Assembly (NCBI GenBank): GCA_050486265.1
Contig: JBJHCY010000014.1
Span: 1-64,000, forward strand
Length of the DNA stretch: 64,000 bases
Direction of reading: 5' to 3'
From: SLFH01 sp050486265
GTDB lineage: Bacteria > Planctomycetota > Phycisphaerae > Phycisphaerales > UBA1924
Made by a program: the position numbers and the translations under genes. Position 1 is the stretch's first letter. The number at the start of each line of letters is the position of its first letter. Shown one piece after another: positions 34,441 through 41,902 of this stretch. The notes below the pieces were generated by a model. The model made no database searches. It saw only the letters and a program-made list of their open reading frames with translations, and was not told where the DNA came from.

Positions 34441-35495
34441 GCCACGGCCTCCCCGCCGCGCTCAGCGGCGCTTTGCATCTCCATCACGACCATGTCCGAC
34501 GCCGCCTTGATGCGCCCGAGCACCGCCTCCAGATCGTCGAGCATCGCCAGCGTCCGCTCGCGCGTCGCTTCTTCTCCCGCGTATCGCACCCGGTCGATCT
34601 CGCGAAGCAGCTCGGCCAGCCTGTTCCGGTCCCGCGCCGAGAGCCCGAACCAGCCCGACGAACGGCTGACCATCTCCTCGTGCTCCAGCCGCTCGGCGCC
34701 CGGTTCGAGCCGCTCGCTCACGCAGCGGGCGAACAGATCGCTCGCCTCGTCCCAGACGCCGGGAAGGTGATCGCTCTCGCTCGCACTCCGGCGCATCCGG
34801 TCGATCCGCGAGGGCAGGCGGTCGAGCACGCTCCGCGTCGTCCGGCGCGTCAGCAGCACCATCGCCAAGATCGCCCCCGCAAGCAGCACCAGGATCCCCG
34901 CCAGGGCGTACGCCATCGTCCGCACCCACGGGAACGGCGCCGGCGCTTCCCACGCCGACAAGCCCCGGGCCTCGCCGACTTCCAGCTCCGCCCGCTCGCC
35001 CCCGTCGTCGAGCACCGAGACCACGCGGTACGGGATCGAAGCGATCGACAGCGTCTCTTCCCTCCCGTCTGGACCGCGCAGCACAAACGACAGCGAGGGG
35101 GTCGCGTGCTCGCCCGGCAGCGGCGGCTCGAGCGTCAGCGTGCGCTCGATCACGATCCACGCCCCGTCATCGCCCTCTTCGAGCCTCGGCGCGCTGCGAG
35201 CGACCCCGATCGCCTCAAGCCCCGCGTCCCGCCAAAGCCTCGCCCAGCCGTCCTCCCCGCCCCGAGGCTCGACCTCCAACGCCGCGGGCTCCAGCAGCAC
35301 CAACCCTGGCCTGACACGCGAGACGATCTGAATCTCCAGGTCGTCTGCCAATGTCAGCTCCCCAGGGCGCAGGCTCTTGACGATCTCCGCGTCACCGGAA
35401 ACAGCGCGAGAGGTCGAAGGCCCGGCGCCGCTGGGGGCGCCCGCCGCCGCAGCGGCCAGCCCCGCGACCAGGATCGCTGCCAATGCAAGCCTCAT
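34437..35495 (-). CDS. Unassigned Bat-operon membrane protein
   Basis: 352 residues; ATG at 35495 overlaps the DUF58 stop (ATGA). Signal peptide (MRLALAAILVAGLAAAAAG), a periplasmic domain (~25-210) with beta-strand character, one membrane helix (~215-240, LAGILVLLAGAILAMVLL) and a charged helical cytoplasmic tail (~245-350, Arg/Glu-rich). The position between DUF58 and BatA is where DUF4381-type proteins often sit, and the general plan is similar, but I see no decisive motif. It is likely a structural partner of the VWA proteins. Confidence 0.7.
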   Translation of the reverse strand: MRLALAAILVAGLAAAAAGAPSGAGPSTSRAVSGDAEIVKSLRPGELTLADDLEIQIVSRVRPGLVLLEPAALEVEPRGGEDGWARLWRDAGLEAIGVARSAPRLEEGDDGAWIVIERTLTLEPPLPGEHATPSLSFVLRGPDGREETLSIASIPYRVVSVLDDGGERAELEVGEARGLSAWEAPAPFPWVRTMAYALAGILVLLAGAILAMVLLTRRTTRSVLDRLPSRIDRMRRSASESDHLPGVWDEASDLFARCVSERLEPGAERLEHEEMVSRSSGWFGLSARDRNRLAELLREIDRVRYAGEEATRERTLAMLDDLEAVLGRIKAASDMVVMEMQSAAERGGEAVA

Positions 35496-36379
35496 CGTCG
35501 CGACCTCGCGCGGAAGTGCCTCGACAGCGGATCGATCGCCGCCGCGTCGGTCGTGATATCCACAAGCGACGCGCCGGCGCTCATAAACGCACGGTCGGTC
35601 TCGATCCTTCTGCTTCGCCACGCCTCCTTGTACCGCTTGGACGCCGACCGACCGAGGTCCAGCACGCGCTGGCGTCCAGTCTCCGCGTCGCGCAGCCGGA
35701 TCAGCCCCACGCGCGGGAGCACCCGTTCCTTGGGGTCCTCGATCCGCACCGCCGTCACCTCGTGCCGACGCGCCAGCCGGTTCAGCGCCGAGCGATACGA
35801 ATCCGTCGGCGCCAGAAAATCGCTCACCAGAAACACCATCGCCCGACGCTTGCGCACCGCGCCGAGAAACCGGATCGCCGCGTCGATGTCCGTCCCACGA
35901 CCGCCGGCCTCGTGGAAACGCAGCGCCCGTTCGATCCGCAGCCGGTGCTGGCGGCTCTTCCCGGGCGGGATGTACAGCTCCGCCCGGTCGGAAAACAGCA
36001 GCAGCCCGACGCGGTCGTGCGAGCGCCCCGCGGCCGAAGCCAACAGCGACGCGACCTCCGCCGCCGCCTCGCGCTTGGGCCGTCCCGCGGTCCCGAAGCT
36101 CTCCGACGCGCTGATGTCCACCAGCAGCATCACCGTCAGCCGCCGCTCTTCAACAAAACGCTTCACGAAAGGCTTGCCGGTCCTCGCCGTCACATTCCAA
36201 TCGATCGAACGCACATCGTCGCCCGGCTCGTACGCCCGCACCTCCGCAAACTCCAGGCCCTCCCCCTTGTACGCAGAGAGATAGCTCCCCGCGAGCATCT
36301 CCTCAACGCGGCGCCTGGGGCGGAAGCGAAGCTGACGCACGCGCCCCGCCCCGACCGGGCTCTGGATCTCTTCGCTCAC
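35492..36379 (-). CDS. DUF58 domain protein
   Basis: 295 residues. DUF58 hallmarks: GSYLSAYKGEGLEFAEVRAY, YEPGDDVRSIDWNVTARTGK, FVKRFVEERRLTVMLLVDIS followed by AS (a MIDAS-like DISAS), and VFLVSDFLAP. Length is typical for the family. DUF58 proteins almost always follow moxR and probably are MoxR clients or VWA-like adaptors. GTG start overlaps the moxR stop (GTGA). Confidence 0.93.
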   Translation of the reverse strand: MSEEIQSPVGAGRVRQLRFRPRRRVEEMLAGSYLSAYKGEGLEFAEVRAYEPGDDVRSIDWNVTARTGKPFVKRFVEERRLTVMLLVDISASESFGTAGRPKREAAAEVASLLASAAGRSHDRVGLLLFSDRAELYIPPGKSRQHRLRIERALRFHEAGGRGTDIDAAIRFLGAVRKRRAMVFLVSDFLAPTDSYRSALNRLARRHEVTAVRIEDPKERVLPRVGLIRLRDAETGRQRVLDLGRSASKRYKEAWRSRRIETDRAFMSAGASLVDITTDAAAIDPLSRHFRARSRR

Positions 36380-37398
36380 GGCACAGGCACCTTGTCCAGC
36401 ACCCGCCGGACGATGTCGTCGGGCAAAACCTCTTCGGCCATCGCCTCGTAGCTCACGATCACCCGGTGACGCATCACATCCGGCGCGATCGCCTTGACAT
36501 CACCGGGCGTCACGAACGCCCGCCCCTGCATAAACGCGTGCGCCCGCCCCGCGATCGCAAGCGCGATCGACGCCCGGGGCGACGCCCCGAACTCGATGTA
36601 CCGTTCCAGCTTCTCTAAGCCGAACAGCGCCGGCTCGCGGGTCGTCCGAACAAGGTCCACGATGTAGTCCCGCACGCGCTCGTCGAGGTGGATCTTGTCG
36701 ACCACAGTCCGCGCAGCCCCGATCTCCTCCACATCGATCACCGCCTCAACCTCCACCGGCGGGCGGCTGGAGGCCATGCGGTCGATGATCTCCCGCTCCT
36801 CGTCCTTGCTCGGATAATCGATCGTCAGCTTCAGCATGAACCGGTCGACCTGCGCCTCGGGCAGCTGGTAGGTCCCTTCCTGCTCGATCGGGTTCTGCGT
36901 CGCCAGAACCAGGAACGGTTCCTGCAGCGGGTAGGTCGTGTCCCCGATCGTCACGCTCCGCTCCTGCATCGCCTCGAGCAACGCGGACTGCACCTTCGCC
37001 GGAGCGCGGTTGATCTCGTCGGCCAGCAGGATGTTCGCGAAGATCGGCCCCTTCCGCGGCGTGAAATCACCGCTCTTGGGGTCGTAGATCAGCGTCCCGA
37101 TCAGGTCCGCCGGCAACAGGTCCGGCGTGAACTGGATGCGGTTGAATCTCGCATGGATCGTCCGCGCCAGCGTGCTGACCGTCAGCGTCTTGGCCAGGCC
37201 GGGCACGCCTTCTAAGAGCACATGCCCCCCGGTCAGCATCCCGATCAGCAGGCGTTCGACCATCGGCCGTTGCCCGACGACCACCCGCTCGACAGAATCG
37301 AGCAGCCGGCGCAACAGCTCGCTGTGCGACGCGACCTCCTGCTCAAGCTCCGCCGAGACGCCCCGCCCGCCCGACACCACCGCCGTTTGATCACCCAT
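36376..37398 (-). CDS. MoxR-family AAA+ ATPase
   Basis: 340 residues. Walker A EGVPGLAKTLTVS, the RIQFTPDLLPADLIGT loop, Walker B ILLADEINRAPAKVQSALLE, sensor 1 VLATQNPIEQEGTY, arginine finger/sensor region LPEAQVDRFMLKL and sensor 2 near ASPRASIAL. MoxR ATPases act as chaperones that assemble or activate metal-dependent and membrane complexes. First gene of an eight-gene operon; AGGAGG lies 10 bases before the ATG. Confidence 0.95.
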   Translation of the reverse strand: MGDQTAVVSGGRGVSAELEQEVASHSELLRRLLDSVERVVVGQRPMVERLLIGMLTGGHVLLEGVPGLAKTLTVSTLARTIHARFNRIQFTPDLLPADLIGTLIYDPKSGDFTPRKGPIFANILLADEINRAPAKVQSALLEAMQERSVTIGDTTYPLQEPFLVLATQNPIEQEGTYQLPEAQVDRFMLKLTIDYPSKDEEREIIDRMASSRPPVEVEAVIDVEEIGAARTVVDKIHLDERVRDYIVDLVRTTREPALFGLEKLERYIEFGASPRASIALAIAGRAHAFMQGRAFVTPGDVKAIAPDVMRHRVIVSYEAMAEEVLPDDIVRRVLDKVPVP

Positions 37399-37517
37399 CG
37401 CTCGGACGCCTCCTGCGCTCGGGCCCCGGGGCTATTGAACACGCACCGCCCGCCCCGGGCCACACGGCCCAAGCCCGTACGCCGAGCCAGCGAAGCGCAG
37501 ACGACGCCCGCACGCCC

Positions 37518-37523
37518 CGTCTA
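37518..37523 (-). promoter_or_regulatory. Candidate -10 element (TATAGA) for the moxR-bat operon
   Basis: On the minus strand TATAGA lies ~120 bases before the moxR ATG in a GC-rich intergenic region. No convincing -35 is visible. Confidence 0.3.
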
Positions 37524-37532
37524 TACCGCCAA

Positions 37533-37558
37533 CCGGCCGGAAGTGTTCACTCTTCCGG
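37533..37558 (-). terminator. Hairpin between secA-like gene and moxR operon
   Basis: Perfect 9-base-pair stem (37533-37541 with 37550-37558, GGCCGGAAG and complement) with an 8-base loop, 22 bases past the SecA-like stop. There is no U-tract on the minus strand, so it is a candidate rather than a clear intrinsic terminator. Confidence 0.5.
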
Positions 37559-37579
37559 CCTTGTCCGCGATGGGCCGCC

Positions 37580-39637
37580 TCACCTGGCCGCCTCGTGCAT
37601 CGCCACATCGATCCAGGCCTCGCTCTTGGCCGCCTCCGCCCGCCTGACCGCCAATCGGCCGCTCGCCGTCCGCTGGGCCAGGGGCCAGAGCAACCCCGCG
37701 GAGATCCGCCGCAGCGGCCCCGGCGACAGCCTGCACAGGACCGTCAGGGGGTCAAACCCGAATTCCTTGATCAACGCGTCCTCCAACGAAACAAAGGTCT
37801 CCGCCCGCCCCGGGTCCCCCTGACGCCCCGCACGCCCGTACAGCTGGCGGTCGACCCGGCGCTCGTCGTTCCGCTCCGTCGCGATCACCACCAGCCCGCC
37901 CAGCCGCCGCGTTTCTGCGTCCAGCGTGATGTCCGTGCCCCGCCCCGCCATGTTCGTCGCCACAGTCACCGAGCCCGAGCGCCCCGCCTGCGCCACGATC
38001 TCCGCCTCCTCCGCCTCGCGCGTCGCGTTCAGAATGCGGCAGTCCACCCCGCGCTCCTGCAGATAAAGCCCGAGCCGCTCCGAATCGCTCACGCTCCGAG
38101 AGCCCACCAGCACCGGCGAGCCCTTGGCGTTCAGCTCGGCCACCCTCGCCGCAACGGCGCGGAATTTCGCTTCTTCGGTCGCAAAGACCCTGTCACTCGC
38201 GTGCTTGCGGATCACCGGCTTGTGCGTCGGGATCCGGACCACCGGCAGGCGATAGTCGCGCCACAGCTCGTCGGCGACCTCCCACACCGTGCCGCTCATC
38301 CCGCTCAGACGCCGGTACTGCTGGAAAAACTGCTGGTAGCTGATCCGTGCGCTGGTGCTCCTGTCGCCGGAGATCTTCAGCCCCTCCTTCGCCTCGACCG
38401 CCTGATGCACGCCGAGCTGCCACCGCCGCCCGAGCAGCAGACGCCCCGTCGAGCGGTCGACGATCGTCACCTCCCCGTCGCGCACCAGATAGTCCCGCCC
38501 GAGCAGGTACAGCTCCCTCGCCTTGACGGCAAGCTGCACCAACTCCTCGCGCCTCCTCGGCCCGCTCCAGAACGGGGGCAGGCCCTCGGCCGCTTTCGCG
38601 ACCTTGTCGCGCCCCGCCGAGGTCAGCCGCACCCGCTTCAGACGCCGATCGACGCTGTAGTCCTTGCCCTCGGCCATCGTCGAAGCGATCTGGGCCGCAA
38701 CGCCGTGCGCCTCGGCGCCCGCCCCTTCAAGCTCCGTGTCGGCCCCGATGATCGCCGGCGTCACCGCCTCGTCGATCAGCACGCTGTCCGCCTCGTCCAC
38801 GATCGCCGAGTACTGCCCGCGCTGCACGATCCGGTCGCGCCAGTGCTCGGCGCCCTGCTCGCCCATCCGCGCCGGCTCGAAGAGCTCGTCCATCAGCAAC
38901 GGCCCGAGCCGCGGCTGCACCGGGCCGACCAGCCGATCGCGCAGGAAATCAAAGATCGCCTGCTTGTCGGCCATGTAGGTGATGTCTCGCCGGTACGCCT
39001 CGGCCCGATCTTCGGGCTTGCTCTGGTCGGTCAGCACGCCGACGCGCAGCCCCATCAGCGCGTACGCGGGGCCCGTCGTCTCCGCGTCGCGCCGGGCGAG
39101 ATAGTCGTTCACAGTCATCACATGCACGCCCCGCCCGAGCCACGCGTCAATCGTCGCAGGAAGAATCGCCGTGACGGTCTTGCCCTCGCCCGTCGCGAGC
39201 TCGGCGCAGCACCCGTCGGCCATGACCAGCGCGCCCATCACCTGCTCGGGGTGCAGCACAAACCCCTGCGTGCGACGCACCGCCTCGACACAGAGCGCGT
39301 ACGCCCGGTCAATCGCCGACGCGTCGTCGCGCGAGAGCCTGATTGCGCCGCGCGCCTCGCGCACGCGCTCGAAAAAACCCTCGTCGCCGAGGTCCGCGAT
39401 CGCTCGCGCGTCTTCGAGGATTCTGCCCGCCCTCGCCGCCAGCTTCCGACCGGCCTTCCGCCGCCCGGCCACGCCCCGCGCCCGCTCGGCGACCGCGTCA
39501 AGCCCCTTCAACGGCAGGCGCCGCTTTGTGCGCCCCGAGAGCCCGGGCCACAGCCGTGCCGAGGGCGAACTCCCGCGCGAACCGTCGAGCAGCGCGTCGA
39601 GCCTCCGCCCAGAAAACCGTTCGGCGAGATCGCTCAT
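37580..39637 (-). CDS. Shortened SecA-like ATPase (SecA paralog)
   Basis: 685 residues against ~840-950 for housekeeping SecA. All motor motifs are present: Walker A ATGEGKT (148-154), HVMTVNDYLARRDAE, Walker B SAIVDEADSVLIDEAV, DRSTGRLLLGRRWQLGVHQA then VEAKEGLKIS, LSGMSGTVWEVADE, ATNMAGRGTDI (~560) and GRAGRQGDPG (~601). The chain ends ~60 residues after SLEDALIKEF, so most of the helical scaffold, the two-helix finger, the wing domain and the C-terminal zinc tail of canonical SecA are missing. Its ATG overlaps the stop of the M50-HlyD gene (ATGA). It probably drives a specialised export step rather than general secretion. Confidence 0.9.
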   Translation of the reverse strand: MSDLAERFSGRRLDALLDGSRGSSPSARLWPGLSGRTKRRLPLKGLDAVAERARGVAGRRKAGRKLAARAGRILEDARAIADLGDEGFFERVREARGAIRLSRDDASAIDRAYALCVEAVRRTQGFVLHPEQVMGALVMADGCCAELATGEGKTVTAILPATIDAWLGRGVHVMTVNDYLARRDAETTGPAYALMGLRVGVLTDQSKPEDRAEAYRRDITYMADKQAIFDFLRDRLVGPVQPRLGPLLMDELFEPARMGEQGAEHWRDRIVQRGQYSAIVDEADSVLIDEAVTPAIIGADTELEGAGAEAHGVAAQIASTMAEGKDYSVDRRLKRVRLTSAGRDKVAKAAEGLPPFWSGPRRREELVQLAVKARELYLLGRDYLVRDGEVTIVDRSTGRLLLGRRWQLGVHQAVEAKEGLKISGDRSTSARISYQQFFQQYRRLSGMSGTVWEVADELWRDYRLPVVRIPTHKPVIRKHASDRVFATEEAKFRAVAARVAELNAKGSPVLVGSRSVSDSERLGLYLQERGVDCRILNATREAEEAEIVAQAGRSGSVTVATNMAGRGTDITLDAETRRLGGLVVIATERNDERRVDRQLYGRAGRQGDPGRAETFVSLEDALIKEFGFDPLTVLCRLSPGPLRRISAGLLWPLAQRTASGRLAVRRAEAAKSEAWIDVAMHEAAR

Positions 39638-41868
39638 ACCCCGAACCTGCCCGTGAGGTACTGCCTCGCCTTGCGGAGCACCTGTCGCCCGATCGACGCC
39701 TCCGGCGCCGAGAACCGCACCCGCACGCGCTGCCCGGGCTGGAGCGTGTCGCGTTCGGCCTCGGGGCGGACGATCACCGTCGCGTAGCGATAGACCGTCC
39801 GCTGACCGTCGGGGTCGTTGGGGTCCAGCAGGATCTCGCCGCCGTAACGAGTCGTCAGCGTCGGGTTGCTCACCGTCGCGGCGGCGACCGGCGCCATGCT
39901 GCTGGCGCGGGCGGGGATCGCATCGAACGCCCTGCCCCGCACGCGGATCGTCGCGGGCACCGTCACGATCTCTTCGTCGGTCCCTCTGAAGACATACGCC
40001 CGCTCGCGGTCGCTGATCTCGGCCCTGACCACCAACTCGTCGGCGGTCATCACCATCGCCATCAGCGTGCCCCGCTGGACATACCGCCCCACCAGGTGCT
40101 CGCCCGTCCCAGCCCCGCCGAGGGCGACATACTGCCCGCCGATCGGCGAACGGACAGTCAGCCGATCGATGCGGTCCGCGAGCTGCGCGGCGCGCTCCTG
40201 CAGCGTGCGGATCTGGTTCTGCGCCGCCTCCGCTTCCGCCGGCGACTTCTCCGTCGCCCGGGCGAATGTCAGCCTCGCCCGCTCAAGGCGAGCAAGCGTC
40301 TGCTCGTACTCCGAAACAAGCTCGGCGTTCTGCAAGACGAACACAGGGTCGCCCGCCTCCAACTCCTGCCCGGAACGAGCCAGGATCTGCGTGATAAACC
40401 CGCTCTCGCCCGCCCGCAGCGCCGCGCGGTTCACCGGTTCCAGCACACCCGCGGCCGTCGACCCCGAACGCACAGGCACCAGCCCGATCAGCCCGACAAG
40501 GAGCGCAAAGAACGCGACGCAAACGCCGACCGCGCGCACCCGACGCCCGACCAGCTTCGGCGAACTCGCCAGATGTCCGATCCCCTTGAGCACCGGCCAG
40601 ACGAACATCACGCTGACCAGCACCACCGCCAGAATGATCCCGAGCGCCGCGTACTGCGACGCGATCAGCAGCACGATGCTCAAGCCGATCAGGATGCGGT
40701 ACGGCGGCGCCATCACCCCGTACACGCCCAGCAGCCACGCCTCTTTCCGGTCCCGCACCCGCGGCGCCCGCAGCCCTTTCACGCCGTACGCGAGTCGGTG
40801 CAGCAGGTAGCTCCAGAATTCCTTGGCCCGGTGCGCCAGGTTCGGCGAGCCCGTGATGTCGCTGAGGATGTAGTACCCGTCGTAACGCAGCAGCGGGTTC
40901 ATGTTGAAGATCAGCGTCGTCACGCCGCTGATCACGATCACATTGAACGCCAGCGCGTGCGTCAGCGTCGCCGGGTCGACCGTCAGCCAGACGAAGACCG
41001 CAATCGACGCGACGACAAGCTCGACCATCATCCCCGCCGCCGAAACAAGCACCCTTCGCCAGACCTCGGGGAACCGCCACGCGCTCGTCGCGTCGCAGTA
41101 GGGCAGGGGCAGCACGCCGCCGATCATGATCACGCCGATCTCGGTGCACCGCCCGCCCATCGCCTTGCACGCCGTCGCGTGACCCAACTCGTGGATCGCC
41201 CGGATGAACATGAACAGAACGCCCAGCCACACCAGGTTCGCCGGGTCGAGGAAGTTGTTGAACCCGTCGCCGAGCTTCCGCCAGTTGGACAGAAACGCGA
41301 ACAGCGCGCTCCCCACCAGCAGCAGCCACAGCACCAGCCCGAACTTCGAGTACAACGGCTTGTACAGGTGCTTGGTCCGCTCCAGCCATCGCTCGGGATT
41401 AATCAACGGCACATTGAAAAAGATGAACTTGCCCGTCCGCTTCTGAAAGCGCTCGCTCTTGCTCTGGCGGTGACGCTCGGCCAGGATCTCCGGCGTCAGC
41501 GGGTCGGTCCCAAGCAGCAGCCCGAACTTCTGCAGCTGCGCAAGCAGGTCCACGCACTCGCGCTGCGTCGGCGCCGCGTCCCCGAGTTGGGCGCACGCGG
41601 CTTGCCACGCCTCGTCGACCGTCCGCGTCCCGTCGAGCATGCCGAGAAAGAAGTACGCCGCCTCCGTCAGGCGGTAGTAGTGCCCCGACGCGGGGTCCTC
41701 GACAACAAACGCGATCTCCGGACCGAACTGCTGGCGGACCACCTGCGCGTGCGGGCTCACCTTCGGACGCTTGTCCGCCACGCGGTGCCAACGCTCGCTG
41801 AACGAGGGCTCGGGGTCCTGTCTGAGCAGTTCGAACGCCACGCGTCCTCCAAGTCCGTCTATCTTCAT
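39634..41868 (-). CDS. PqqD-like domain + M50 (site-2-type) metallopeptidase + HlyD adaptor fusion
   Basis: 744 residues. An N-terminal PqqD-like winged domain (~30-122: FVVEDPASGHYYRLTEAAYF, MLDGTRTVDEAWQA) precedes a polytopic M50 region (~170-450) with zinc motif HELGH (226-230) and the second metal site NMNPLLRYDGYY (332-342). After another membrane helix (~440-465) follows an HlyD-type adaptor: lipoyl half (~467-500), coiled-coil hairpin (~510-570), second lipoyl half (TVRSPIGGQYV) and beta-barrel. PqqD domains bind peptides in modified-peptide pathways and M50 enzymes cleave within or near membranes. The gene sits between a GAF-HlyD protein and the SecA-like ATPase. Confidence 0.88.
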   Translation of the reverse strand: MKIDGLGGRVAFELLRQDPEPSFSERWHRVADKRPKVSPHAQVVRQQFGPEIAFVVEDPASGHYYRLTEAAYFFLGMLDGTRTVDEAWQAACAQLGDAAPTQRECVDLLAQLQKFGLLLGTDPLTPEILAERHRQSKSERFQKRTGKFIFFNVPLINPERWLERTKHLYKPLYSKFGLVLWLLLVGSALFAFLSNWRKLGDGFNNFLDPANLVWLGVLFMFIRAIHELGHATACKAMGGRCTEIGVIMIGGVLPLPYCDATSAWRFPEVWRRVLVSAAGMMVELVVASIAVFVWLTVDPATLTHALAFNVIVISGVTTLIFNMNPLLRYDGYYILSDITGSPNLAHRAKEFWSYLLHRLAYGVKGLRAPRVRDRKEAWLLGVYGVMAPPYRILIGLSIVLLIASQYAALGIILAVVLVSVMFVWPVLKGIGHLASSPKLVGRRVRAVGVCVAFFALLVGLIGLVPVRSGSTAAGVLEPVNRAALRAGESGFITQILARSGQELEAGDPVFVLQNAELVSEYEQTLARLERARLTFARATEKSPAEAEAAQNQIRTLQERAAQLADRIDRLTVRSPIGGQYVALGGAGTGEHLVGRYVQRGTLMAMVMTADELVVRAEISDRERAYVFRGTDEEIVTVPATIRVRGRAFDAIPARASSMAPVAAATVSNPTLTTRYGGEILLDPNDPDGQRTVYRYATVIVRPEAERDTLQPGQRVRVRFSAPEASIGRQVLRKARQYLTGRFGV

Positions 41869-41902
41869 CTGCGACGGCGTGTGCCCCGCACCGGTGGGGG
41901 GC

